Assembly: GCA_035279705.1 (NCBI GenBank)
Contig: DATEHG010000088.1
Coordinates: forward strand, 1 to 48,953
Source of the DNA: DATEHG01 sp035279705
Lineage (GTDB): Bacteria > Gemmatimonadota > Gemmatimonadetes > Gemmatimonadales > GWC2-71-9
Reading direction: 5' to 3'
DNA length: 48,953 nucleotides
This document shows positions 24,331-32,825 of the stretch, piece by piece. The first letter of the stretch is position 1; each line of letters begins with the position of its first letter. Both the position numbers and the translations under genes were made by a program. The notes under the pieces were generated by a model that was given only the letters and a program-made list of their open reading frames with translations, was not told the origin of the DNA and did not search any database.

Positions 24331-25911
24331 ATGGCACGACCGAAGAGCATTCTGTGGGTGGACGACGAGGTGGAGAGTCTCACCTCCCACGTCCTCTTCC
24401 TCGAGGAACAGGGTTTTACCGTGGAGCGCACCGCCCACGGCGATGACGCCCTGGTCCTGCTCCAGCGTCACCCCTACGGGGTGGTGCTGCTGGACGAGCA
24501 GATGCCCGGTCGCCGCGGGCTCGAGTTGTTCCGCGCCATCCGCGAAATGGACCACTCCCTGCCGGTCGTGATGGTCACCAAGAGCGAGGCTCCCGAAACG
24601 CTCAAGGACGCCATCGGCGCCGAGATCTCCGATTACCTGGTCAAGCCAGTCAACCCGCGCCAGATCCTCTCGGTCGTCACCCGCATTCTCGATGGCGAAC
24701 AGATCCGCCAGCAGCGGCTCTCCCGCGACTTTGCCACCCGCTTCCGCGAACTCGAAGGCCGCCGCGCCGAAGGGATGGGATGGCGCGAGTGGGTGGCACT
24801 GGTGGCGGAGCTGGCGGAGTGGGAGGTGCGGCTGGGGCAGTCCGAGGAGCCCGGGCTCCAGTCGGCGCTGCGCGACCTGCAGGGCTCGCTGCGCCAGGAC
24901 TTTGCCCGCTTCATCGAGACCAATTACCCGCGCTGGCTCAAGGAGGGCGGGGGCGACCGTCCTCCGTTGAGCGTCGACGTCGGCGCCGAGTTCCTGGCGC
25001 CTTTGCACCGGGCGCACGGCAAGGCGCTGCTGGTGGTGGTGGACTGCCTGCGGCTCGACCAGTGGGAGGTCATCCGCCCACTGATCGCCACCCGGTTCGA
25101 CATCGAGACGGCGCACTACTTCTCGATCCTCCCGACCGCCACGCCGTTTGCCCGCAACGCCATCTTCTCCGGCCTGCTCCCGTCCGAGCTTGCCACCCGG
25201 CATCCGGCCTGGTGGCGGCCGCTGGGCACCGACGAGTCGAGCCTCAACGCCCACGAGGCGGAACTACTCGCCGAACAGCTGGCCGACCTGGCGGGCAAGC
25301 CGGTGCCGGTGCGCTACGAGAAGGTCTCTTCTCCGGCCGAAGGGGAAGCGCTGCTGCGGCGCCTGGCGGGACACCTGAGCCAGCCCGGCGTCACCGCGCT
25401 GGTGTTCAACTTCATCGACCAGCTGACCCACGGCCGCAGCGAAAACCCGGCACTGTTCGAAGTGGCCCGCGACGCGGCGGCGCTCAGGAGCCTGACCCGC
25501 ACCTGGTTCGAGCGATCGCCTCTCTGGGCCGCCCTGCGCGAAGCCGAGCGGCGCGGGGTGCCGGTGCTGCTCACCACGGATCACGGCTCGATCCACTGCC
25601 ACACCCCGGCCACGATCTATGCTCGCCGGGATGCGACCAGCAATCTGCGCTACAAGTTCGGCGAGGACCTGCGGGCCCAGGATCCCGACGCGGTGCTCTC
25701 CTTCAGCGACATGGCCGCGGTCGGCATGCCGCCGGCGGCTCCCGGCGTCCGGCTGCTGCTCGCGACCGGTGACCGCTTCTTCGTCTATCCGACCAAGCTC
25801 CGCGAGTACCAGGCCCGGTACCGCGGCGCCTTCCTGCACGGCGGTGTCACTCCCGAAGAGGTGGTGCTGCCGGTCTCTCTCCTGATGCCACGTGGCTCCA
25901 GCCGAGCCTGA
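24331..25911 (+). CDS. porX: PorX-type response regulator with PglZ domain
   Basis: The 526-aa protein has a CheY-like receiver (residues 3-125: acidic pocket D11-D12, phospho-acceptor D55 in VVLLDEQMPG, K105 in DYLVKPVN), a helical linker and a C-terminal PglZ/alkaline-phosphatase-superfamily domain (LVVVDCLRLDQW, SILPTATPFARNAIF, LTTDHGSIHC). This architecture is PorX, known in Bacteroidota as a regulator of type IX secretion and reported to cleave oligonucleotides. No T9SS genes are in the window. It opens a plus-strand cluster leading to an ABC exporter and glycosyltransferases, so surface-glycan export is its likely context. Confidence 0.9.
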   Translation: MARPKSILWVDDEVESLTSHVLFLEEQGFTVERTAHGDDALVLLQRHPYGVVLLDEQMPGRRGLELFRAIREMDHSLPVVMVTKSEAPETLKDAIGAEISDYLVKPVNPRQILSVVTRILDGEQIRQQRLSRDFATRFRELEGRRAEGMGWREWVALVAELAEWEVRLGQSEEPGLQSALRDLQGSLRQDFARFIETNYPRWLKEGGGDRPPLSVDVGAEFLAPLHRAHGKALLVVVDCLRLDQWEVIRPLIATRFDIETAHYFSILPTATPFARNAIFSGLLPSELATRHPAWWRPLGTDESSLNAHEAELLAEQLADLAGKPVPVRYEKVSSPAEGEALLRRLAGHLSQPGVTALVFNFIDQLTHGRSENPALFEVARDAAALRSLTRTWFERSPLWAALREAERRGVPVLLTTDHGSIHCHTPATIYARRDATSNLRYKFGEDLRAQDPDAVLSFSDMAAVGMPPAAPGVRLLLATGDRFFVYPTKLREYQARYRGAFLHGGVTPEEVVLPVSLLMPRGSSRA

Positions 25912-25924
25912 TCGCCCCCCGGCC

Positions 25925-27757
25925 ATGAACACCGGGCGGAGGCTGGTTGCCTACCTCAAGCCCTATCGCGGCCTGTTCGTGCTCGGCATCGCCGCCACTA
26001 CGCTGGCGGGGCTGCTGGACAGCATCGTGATCGTCACCCTGATCCCGCTGCTCAAGCACCTGTTCGGCACGGCGGGCGTCCTGGCGGGCGGGAACACCTG
26101 GCTCGAGACCACGACGGACCGGCTGCTCGCGCCGCTGCTGGTCGGCACCACCGACGCGGGCGCGGCGGCCCGCATCGTCATGGTCATGCTGTTCGGCCTC
26201 TTCATCAAGAACGCCACCAGCTACGGCGCCTCCCTCATCAGCGTGTACATCCAGGAAGGGCTGACGCGGGATCTCCGCTCCGAGCTCTTCGGCCACCTCC
26301 TCCGCCTCGACCCCGGATTCTTCCAGCGCACCCGCGGCGGCCAGCTCATCGGGCGGGTGACACAGGACGTGGACGCCACCAAGGGCGCGGTGGTCGGCGC
26401 CCTCTCGTCGTTCATGCAGAACTTCGTGATCCTGATCGGCACCCTCGCGGTTCTCGCATCGATCAGCTGGCGGCTCACGCTGCTGACGCTGCTCGCGGCA
26501 CCGCTGCTCATTCTCTCAATCCAGAAGCTGCTGGGCCCCATCCGCCGCAACGCCCGCGCGGCCGCGCAGGAGTCTGGTGAGCTCACCGCCACAGTGTCCG
26601 AGCGACTCGGCGCTATCCGGCTGATCCGCGCCTACAATGGAGAGGCGCGGGAGGCCGCCGCCTTCCGCGACCAGGCCGACCGCTACCGCAAGCGGATCAT
26701 CCGCACCCAGCGCTTTGCCATGGTGACGAGCCCCATCAGCGAGGTGTTCGGCGGCTGCCTGCTGATCATGATCATCTATGCGGGCACCATCCCCGCCATC
26801 ACTGGCACGGTGCTCGCCCCGCAGGTGCTCATCGTCTTCCTCGTCTTCGCGCTGAAGATGATGTCCCCGCTCAAGTCGATCAGCCAGTTCCCGTCCCAGA
26901 TCTCGACCGCACTGGCGAGCGCCGAACGCATCTTCCAGGTGCTCGACCGTCCGCCAGCCGAAGTGGATCCGCCAGGAGCCCGGGAGGCGAAGTTCGAGCG
27001 CGAAGTGGTGTTCGATCACGTCACCTTCGCGTACGAGGGGAATCCTCCGGTGCTGCACGACGTGAGCTTCACGGTGCCGCGCGGCAGCATCGTGGCGCTG
27101 GTGGGTCCGTCCGGGGCGGGGAAGACGACGCTGGTGGACATGCTCCCCCGCTTCCACGATCCGGTCAAGGGCGCGGTGCTGCTCGACGGCACGCCTCTCA
27201 CCGCCTTTACCCGCCACTCGATCCGCGCTCTCCTCGGTGTCGTGAGCCAGGACACGGTGCTGCTCAACGACACCGTGCACGCCAACATCGGCTACGGGAA
27301 GCCGGGGGCGACTCGCGAGCAGGTCGAAGCGGCGGCGGAGGCGGCCAATGCCGCCGAATTCATCCGCGGCCTGCCGACGGGATACGACACGCTTCTCGGC
27401 GAGCGGGGAACTCGACTCTCCGGCGGCCAGCGGCAGCGCATCGCGATTGCGCGGGCGCTGTTGCGTGATCCGCCGATCCTGGTGCTCGACGAGGCGACCA
27501 GCGCGCTCGATACCCAGAGCGAGCGGCTGGTGCAGGAGGCCATCGACCGGCTGATGCAGGACCGCACGGTGCTGGTCATTGCCCACCGGCTGGCCACGGT
27601 GCGCCACGCCGATACCATCGTGGTTCTCGAGGGAGGTGAGGTGGTGGAACAGGGCAGCCACGAAGAACTCTTCAAGGCCGGCAAGCTCTATCGCCGCCTG
27701 TACGATCTGCAGTTCCGCGACGAGCCGGCCACCGCGCCGGTCGCGGTGGAGGAGTAA
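25925..27757 (+). CDS. MsbA-like ABC exporter
   Basis: A 610-aa half-transporter with a six-helix exporter domain followed by a nucleotide-binding domain: Walker A VGPSGAGKTTLVD, Q-loop SQDTVLLNDT, ABC signature RLSGGQRQRIAIARAL, Walker B ILVLDEATSALD and His-switch IAHRLATV. This is the lipid/polysaccharide exporter type (MsbA/HlyB family). The ATG at 25925 is 14 nt after the PorX stop. Together with four glycosyltransferases downstream and GT9 upstream it fits export of a lipid-linked glycan or lipid A. The substrate is inferred. Confidence 0.93.
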   Translation: MNTGRRLVAYLKPYRGLFVLGIAATTLAGLLDSIVIVTLIPLLKHLFGTAGVLAGGNTWLETTTDRLLAPLLVGTTDAGAAARIVMVMLFGLFIKNATSYGASLISVYIQEGLTRDLRSELFGHLLRLDPGFFQRTRGGQLIGRVTQDVDATKGAVVGALSSFMQNFVILIGTLAVLASISWRLTLLTLLAAPLLILSIQKLLGPIRRNARAAAQESGELTATVSERLGAIRLIRAYNGEAREAAAFRDQADRYRKRIIRTQRFAMVTSPISEVFGGCLLIMIIYAGTIPAITGTVLAPQVLIVFLVFALKMMSPLKSISQFPSQISTALASAERIFQVLDRPPAEVDPPGAREAKFEREVVFDHVTFAYEGNPPVLHDVSFTVPRGSIVALVGPSGAGKTTLVDMLPRFHDPVKGAVLLDGTPLTAFTRHSIRALLGVVSQDTVLLNDTVHANIGYGKPGATREQVEAAAEAANAAEFIRGLPTGYDTLLGERGTRLSGGQRQRIAIARALLRDPPILVLDEATSALDTQSERLVQEAIDRLMQDRTVLVIAHRLATVRHADTIVVLEGGEVVEQGSHEELFKAGKLYRRLYDLQFRDEPATAPVAVEE

Positions 27758-27760
27758 CGG

Positions 27761-28756
27761 GTGGCCGGTGAATGGCAGGGCGCCCGGGTGGTCCTGGTGG
27801 ACCGGGCAGACGACACCTTCCACGCCGATGGCCTGCTCAGGAAGCGGGCACTCGAGCGCCACGGCTGCCAGGTCACGGCCGTCGAGATCGCGGGCGGGAG
27901 CATGATGGAGCGGCTGCGCCGCATGGAGCTGCCCGAGCGGGTATCCCGCGCGGTCAGGGCGACTTCCCCCGATCTCGTGGTGGTGGCCCGCCGCGAGGCG
28001 CTCGACGCCGCCGACCTGGGCCAGCTCCGCGCCGAGTCCTCCGCCAAGTGGGTCCTCTGGTCGAGCGACGACATGCCCGAGCTCGGCGCCCTTCGGATGG
28101 TGGCCAAGAGCTACGACAAGATCTATCTCACCGGGACCGACGTCGCCCAGGCCGTCTCCGCCGAGTTCAATGGCAAGGCGAGCTACCTCCCGCTGGCCTG
28201 CGATCCTTCCTTCCACCGCCCGATGCGCGCCCGCGGTCCCTACCGCGCCAATGTCGTCTTTGCCGGTCGCGCTACCGAGCAGCGTGAGATGCTGCTGGGC
28301 GGACTGGTCGAGTATGGACTGGCGCTCTGGGGCCCGGGCTGGCGCAAGACGCTGCTCAAGGACTACTGCCGAGGGGAGCTGCCCAAGGCGGAGGATTACG
28401 TGCGGGCGTATGCGGGGGCGACCGTCGCCATCAACATCCACCACCGGGCCAATCCCGATCCCGAGAAGCTGACCCGCGGCTGCAACCAGCGGCTCTTCGA
28501 GCTCGCCGGGATCGGCGCCATGCAGATGGTGGACTTCCGTCCCGATCTCGGCGCCCTGTTCACGCCGCTCGATGAAGTGCTGGTCTACCACGACGGCGAC
28601 GAACTGCGCGAGCTGGTCCGCCGCGCGCTGTATGACCAGACGTATCGGGACGCGATCGCCGAAGCGGGGCGGCGCCGGGCGTTGCGGGAGCACACCTACA
28701 TGCACCGGATGCAGACGCTCCTCGCCGATCTGCTGCCGGGCAGCCGGAAGCCGTGA
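27761..28756 (+). CDS. CgeB-like glycosyltransferase
   Basis: The 331-aa product starts at GTG 3 nt after the ABC stop. It has a GT-B fold pattern: an N-terminal half with RVVLVDRADDTFHADG and LVVVARREALDAADL, then VVFAGRATEQREM, NINIHHR-like AINIHHRANPDP and a C-terminal helical part ending YMHRMQTLLADL. The E/R-rich RALYDQTYRDAIAEAGRRRAL tail fits the Glyco_trans_1_2/CgeB family. Probably adds a sugar to a surface glycan. Donor and acceptor are unknown. Overlaps the next gene by 4 nt (GTGA). Confidence 0.8.
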   Translation: MAGEWQGARVVLVDRADDTFHADGLLRKRALERHGCQVTAVEIAGGSMMERLRRMELPERVSRAVRATSPDLVVVARREALDAADLGQLRAESSAKWVLWSSDDMPELGALRMVAKSYDKIYLTGTDVAQAVSAEFNGKASYLPLACDPSFHRPMRARGPYRANVVFAGRATEQREMLLGGLVEYGLALWGPGWRKTLLKDYCRGELPKAEDYVRAYAGATVAINIHHRANPDPEKLTRGCNQRLFELAGIGAMQMVDFRPDLGALFTPLDEVLVYHDGDELRELVRRALYDQTYRDAIAEAGRRRALREHTYMHRMQTLLADLLPGSRKP

Positions 28757-29823
28757 CCGCCAGACCCCGGATCATTGTTCTCACGCCGGTCCGGAACGAA
28801 GCCTGGATTCTCGATCGGTTCCTTGCCGTTACCAGCCGCTTTGCCGATCACATCGTCGTCGCCGACCAGCAATCGACCGACGACAGCCGGGTCATCGCCT
28901 CCCGCTATCCCAAGGTCACCCTGATCGACAATCCGTCCTCCGGCTTCAACGAGGCGGAGCGGCAGCTGCTGCTGCTCGACGCGGCGCGGAAGCTGGTGTC
29001 CGGCCCGCGGGTGCTGCTTGCGCTCGATGCGGATGAGATCCTCGCTGCTGATGGACTCGCGACTCGCGACTGGTCACGCATGCTGGAGGCGGCTCCAGGC
29101 ACAGTGCTTGGTCTTGAACGGGTGGACCTGCTTGCCGGCGAGGCTGAGGTCATGCGCCACGGCCTCTGGACCGCGCTGGGCTACGTGGACGATGGCGCGG
29201 CGCACACTCCGCTGCTGATCCACAGTACCCGCATCCCCGCAGCGGAGGATGCGCCGGTGCTGGTGCTTCCCGGGCTCAAGGTGCTGCACTACGCACTGGT
29301 GCGGCCCACCGCCGTCGCCGCCAAGTCCCGCTGGTACAGTGCGCTCGAGAATGTGCTCGGCACCTGCGCCAACCCCCTCAAACGCCGGGCCCGCTATCAC
29401 GACATGATGGATTTCGCCGGCACGGCCCGCGTCGAGCCCGCCGATCCCGCCTGGTTCGCCGGATGGGAGGCCGCCGGCGTCCGGATGCGCGGTGACCAGG
29501 ACGAATCCTTCTACTGGTACGACGTCGAGGTGCTGCGGCTGATGGCGCAGCACGGCGAAAGGAAGTTCTGGTGGGACGACATCTGGGATGTTGACTGGGA
29601 AGGCCTGCGGCATGAACTGATGTCTGGTGGGGCGGCCGTCCCCGGCCGCCCGATCGATCCGCGCGGCATCCCTGCCGATCCGATTACCGGGCCCCCGGCA
29701 TGGCTCCGCGTCCTTCTGCGGACAATTGACCCTCCCTACCGGGCCCAGCGGGCGCTCAAGAACCAGGTTACTCCGAGGCACCGGCGGGAACGCAGCCGCC
29801 GGCAACTCCCCGCCGAGTCCTGA
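28753..29823 (+). CDS. Glycosyltransferase family 2
   Basis: A 356-aa protein starting at GTG that overlaps the previous stop. The GT-A Rossmann-like beginning TPVRNEAWILDRFLAVTSRF and the acceptor-nucleotide region VVADQQSTDDSR, with the metal-binding LALDADEIL motif, match GT2. The C-terminal third is basic and Arg-rich, with no membrane segment. A heptamer array (29054-29074) lies just after the DADEIL motif. It is followed 4 nt later by the GT4 gene. Confidence 0.85.
   Translation: MTARPRIIVLTPVRNEAWILDRFLAVTSRFADHIVVADQQSTDDSRVIASRYPKVTLIDNPSSGFNEAERQLLLLDAARKLVSGPRVLLALDADEILAADGLATRDWSRMLEAAPGTVLGLERVDLLAGEAEVMRHGLWTALGYVDDGAAHTPLLIHSTRIPAAEDAPVLVLPGLKVLHYALVRPTAVAAKSRWYSALENVLGTCANPLKRRARYHDMMDFAGTARVEPADPAWFAGWEAAGVRMRGDQDESFYWYDVEVLRLMAQHGERKFWWDDIWDVDWEGLRHELMSGGAAVPGRPIDPRGIPADPITGPPAWLRVLLRTIDPPYRAQRALKNQVTPRHRRERSRRQLPAES
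29054..29074. repeat. Heptamer array (GACTCGC)n in the GT2 gene
   Basis: Two identical 7-bp units GACTCGC and one variant lie in the coding sequence just after the metal-binding DADEIL motif. Confidence 0.6.
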
Positions 29824-29827
29824 TCCG

Positions 29828-30808
29828 GTGACCACCGGGCTCTCGATCCGCTGGTTCGCGCCCAACGCGCATTCCCGGTCGATCATCCCGGCGCTCACCG
29901 CCCGCGGTGTCCGCGCGATCGAATCGGACACCGAGGCCGCGGACCTCGCGATCGCGATGGGCGACGCCGTCGCCGAGGACGCCTGGCGCTGGAGCACCTT
30001 CACCAGCCGCCCCCTCATTCTCTATCTCTGGGACCTTCCCCCCTGGTCCATCGGCAAGGGCCATTTCAACCGGGTGTTGGCTCTCGGCTCGCGACTCGTG
30101 ACCGTTCCCCGCATCGGCCGCCGCTCCGACGGGAGACGCGCGCATTTCAGCCGGGTGCGCTGGATCGCCCGCCATGCCGCCGAGGTGTGGGTGCCGGGCC
30201 GCCAGTCGGCGGCGGTGGTGGAGCGCCTGTTCCACGTCGAGTGCCGCGAGGTCGGCTACGGGATCGATGCGACGTGGTTTACTCCGGACCCGCGGGCGCA
30301 GCGGGATGTCGGGTCCGTGGTCTGTGTGGCTCCGCTGCTCCCGCACGGCAATCTCTCCGCCCTGATCCGCACCGCGGCCCGCTCGGCGCCCAAGCTCGAA
30401 CTCCGTCTCATCGGCGATGGTCCGGAGCGGCCGGGCCTGGAACTGCTCGCGGCGGATCTGGGTGTGGTCTGCCGGTTCGAGCCCACGGCGGATCCCGACG
30501 TGCGCCGCCGCGCCTTCCGCACCGCGGGCGCGGTCATCTGCCCCAGCCGCCACGAAGGCTTCGGGGGCGCGGCCCTGGAGGCGCTGGCCTGCGGCGCATC
30601 GGTGGTGGTGTCGGATACGCCGAGTCATCGGGAGATCCTGGGCGGGGCGGCGCACTACTTCGGGCTGGATGACGACGTGGCGCTCGCCACCGCGCTCCGC
30701 GCGGCGCTGGCCAGTCCTTCGCGCGGGCCGTCGGTTCCCGAGCGCTACACGCTCGAGCGGGCGGCGGAACGTTTTACGGCGGGTTTCCTGCGGGTTACAG
30801 GGGCGTAG
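29828..30808 (+). CDS. Glycosyltransferase family 4-like
   Basis: The GTG at 29828 gives 326 aa; open frame extends upstream but is within the GT2 gene. The GT-B C-terminal signature ICPSRHEGFGGAALEALACG with an EGFG..E phosphate-binding Glu, and VVVSDTPSHREILGGAA, identify GT4. The N-terminal acceptor half is short. Last gene of the glycan cluster, its end overlapping the convergent patatin gene by 14 nt. A degenerate heptamer stretch (30079-30099) is in the coding sequence. Confidence 0.85.
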   Translation: MTTGLSIRWFAPNAHSRSIIPALTARGVRAIESDTEAADLAIAMGDAVAEDAWRWSTFTSRPLILYLWDLPPWSIGKGHFNRVLALGSRLVTVPRIGRRSDGRRAHFSRVRWIARHAAEVWVPGRQSAAVVERLFHVECREVGYGIDATWFTPDPRAQRDVGSVVCVAPLLPHGNLSALIRTAARSAPKLELRLIGDGPERPGLELLAADLGVVCRFEPTADPDVRRRAFRTAGAVICPSRHEGFGGAALEALACGASVVVSDTPSHREILGGAAHYFGLDDDVALATALRAALASPSRGPSVPERYTLERAAERFTAGFLRVTGA

Positions 30809-31868
30809 TGCGGGGCGGTTCCGCCAGGCGGGCGCTGATGGCGTAGGTGGGGCACTGCCGGACGTAATCGCCGTCGAGTGGAGACCAGACCTGGACTGGT
30901 TCCTTCACGTACGCCTTGCCCTCCGCGTCGAGCAGGAAAGTGTTCGGCGCTCGCATGACGCAGCTGCCGCAGCCCACGCAGCGCTCCCGGTCCACCCGCA
31001 CCCGCACTACCCGGCGGGGATAGACGCCGCTGGTTTCGCCGGTGAGCGGCTCGACGATGGCGTCGAGCATCGCCGCCGTCGAGCGTTCGCCCTCCTCGAT
31101 CAGCTCGCGGTTGTGGTCGAAGGCGAACATCGAGACGTGCTCCACCCGCGGATGGATCAGGACCAGCGGCGGGCGCGTCCAGTTCTCGAGCCGGGTCTGC
31201 ACCATCGTCTGCATCACGATTTCGAGGCCGCGGGTGTACGTCGCCGCGAACCCCTGCTCCTGCACCTCGGCGCGCAGCGCCGTCGTCGAACCTACATCCA
31301 CCGCGATGACCGGCCCGGGACTCCGCGCGGCAGCGACCCGGACGGGGAGATTCTCCATGACCGCGCCGTCCACGAAGTGACGGCCGTCGATGAGCCGAGG
31401 TGGCAGAATTCCGGGCAGGGCACAGGAGGCGAACACGGCGTCGGCCACTCTCGCATGGCGGAGGCCGGGGAGGCCCCAGAGTACCTGGGTGCCACTGTTG
31501 AGTTCGACGGTATTGACCAGCAGCTCGTTCTGCAGGTCGTCGAACGTGCGGTCGCCGACCAGGGTGTGGATCAGGTGGTCGAGCGGTTCGCGGCGGTAGA
31601 CGGCGGGGCTCCGCATCCGTTTGAGCGCCATGTCCACGTGGGCGACCTGGAAGATGTCCTTCCGCCGCACGCCCAGCCCGATGGTAGTCATCTCCTCACA
31701 GGACATCCCGGTGGCCCACGCCGCCGCCACCAGCGACCCCATGCTGGAGCCCACCACGAGGCTCGGCCGGAGCTTCCGCGCTTCGAGGGCCCGCAGCACG
31801 CCGATGTGGGCGAGCCCCTTGAGGCCGCCTCCACTCAGTACCAGCGTGAACGGTCCCTCGATTGGCAC
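30795..31868 (-). CDS. Patatin-like phospholipase fused to a ferredoxin domain
   Basis: Patatin features come first: oxyanion-hole GGGLKG (13-18), nucleophile G40-S41-S42-M43-G44 and the dyad Asp in FVDGAVMENLPV. The C-terminal 80 residues carry a [4Fe-4S] ferredoxin motif CVGCGSCVMRAPNTF and a later CPTYAI. A patatin fused to a ferredoxin is unusual; the domain boundary lies near residue 272. The start is GTG at 31868 (no better in-frame start was seen; the frame stays open to 32936). Product about 357 aa, with no signal peptide, so probably cytosolic. Confidence 0.8.
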   Translation of the reverse strand: MPIEGPFTLVLSGGGLKGLAHIGVLRALEARKLRPSLVVGSSMGSLVAAAWATGMSCEEMTTIGLGVRRKDIFQVAHVDMALKRMRSPAVYRREPLDHLIHTLVGDRTFDDLQNELLVNTVELNSGTQVLWGLPGLRHARVADAVFASCALPGILPPRLIDGRHFVDGAVMENLPVRVAAARSPGPVIAVDVGSTTALRAEVQEQGFAATYTRGLEIVMQTMVQTRLENWTRPPLVLIHPRVEHVSMFAFDHNRELIEEGERSTAAMLDAIVEPLTGETSGVYPRRVVRVRVDRERCVGCGSCVMRAPNTFLLDAEGKAYVKEPVQVWSPLDGDYVRQCPTYAISARLAEPPRTTPL

Positions 31869-31979
31869 GCGCTTGCCTGCGATGGTCGGGTCGACGTAAC
31901 GTACCCGGTCGCCGGAAGAGCGAATAGGCCCCCAGCGCCTCCGGCCGCCATCACGCGAAGGAATGCCGCCCTGTCGTCC

Positions 31980-32825
31980 TTGCCCCTCACCCGCCGATTG
32001 CCGCCGCTGCCGCGGGACCCTGCCTTCCGGCTGGGCATCGTCCTCGTGGGCATGACCGTGATCGCCGCGCTCTTCGCGCCGCTGATCGCACCGCACAATC
32101 CGCTGGTGGGGGACCTCAAGCACGACTACCTGAGCGCGCCCGGCGGGGCCTTCCTTTTCGGCGCCGACACCCAGGGCCGGGATATCCTGAGCCGAGTCCT
32201 CTATGGCGCCCGGCTCTCGCTGGCCGTCGGCATCATTTCCCAGACCGTCGCCGTCGGGCTGGGTGTGAGTCTCGGCCTCATTGCCGGCTACTACGGTCGC
32301 TGGGCCGATGCCGGGATCATGCGCCTGGCGGACGTCACGCTCGCCTTCCCGGCGCTGCTGCTGCTCATCGCGGTCTCGGCGGCCATTCGCCCGCCGTATC
32401 CCGCCATCTTCCTGCTGATCGGCGCGGTGGGGTGGGCCGGCATGGCCCGGCTGGTGCGGAGCCAGGTGCTCACCCTGCGCCACGCCGAGTATGTGCTGGC
32501 GGCCCGGGCACTGGGCGCGCCGGACCGGCGGATCCTGTGGCGGCACCTGCTCCCGAACGTGCGGGCCCAGATCATCGTGGCGGCCACCCTCGGCATGGCC
32601 GGCGCCATCATGGCGGAGGCGGCCCTCTCGTTCGTGGGACTCGGGGCGCAGCCGCCCACGCCGAGCTGGGGGGCGATGGTGTCGGAGGGGCGCGACCTGC
32701 TGCGCGTGGCGCCGTGGGTTTCGCTGGTGCCCGGCCTCGCGATCGGCGTGGCTGTGCTCGGTTTCAACCTGGTCGGTGACGGGATTCGCGAAGCCACCGA
32801 CCCCAGACTCAGGCGCCGCGCGTGA
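31980..32825 (+). CDS. DppC-like ABC transporter permease
   Basis: A 281-aa inner-membrane protein of the peptide/nickel permease family: RLGIVLVGMTVIAALFAPLI, HPLVGDLKHDYLSAP-like APHNPLVGDLKHDYL, GADTQGRDILSRVLYGARLSL and the EAA loop EYVLAARALGAPDRRILWRHLLPN. At least five membrane segments are visible. The start at TTG 31980 is a guess: upstream frame is open but shares DNA with the divergent patatin gene. No DppB, ATPase or substrate-binding genes are adjacent, which is odd for this family. The next gene overlaps by 4 nt. Confidence 0.8.
   Translation: MPLTRRLPPLPRDPAFRLGIVLVGMTVIAALFAPLIAPHNPLVGDLKHDYLSAPGGAFLFGADTQGRDILSRVLYGARLSLAVGIISQTVAVGLGVSLGLIAGYYGRWADAGIMRLADVTLAFPALLLLIAVSAAIRPPYPAIFLLIGAVGWAGMARLVRSQVLTLRHAEYVLAARALGAPDRRILWRHLLPNVRAQIIVAATLGMAGAIMAEAALSFVGLGAQPPTPSWGAMVSEGRDLLRVAPWVSLVPGLAIGVAVLGFNLVGDGIREATDPRLRRRA

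Noticed and set aside
30417..31979. An 802-residue plus-strand protein spanning the GT4, patatin and permease genes
   Set aside because: Only the last 281 residues have recognisable permease sequence. The rest is antisense to the patatin gene and out of frame with the GT4 gene.
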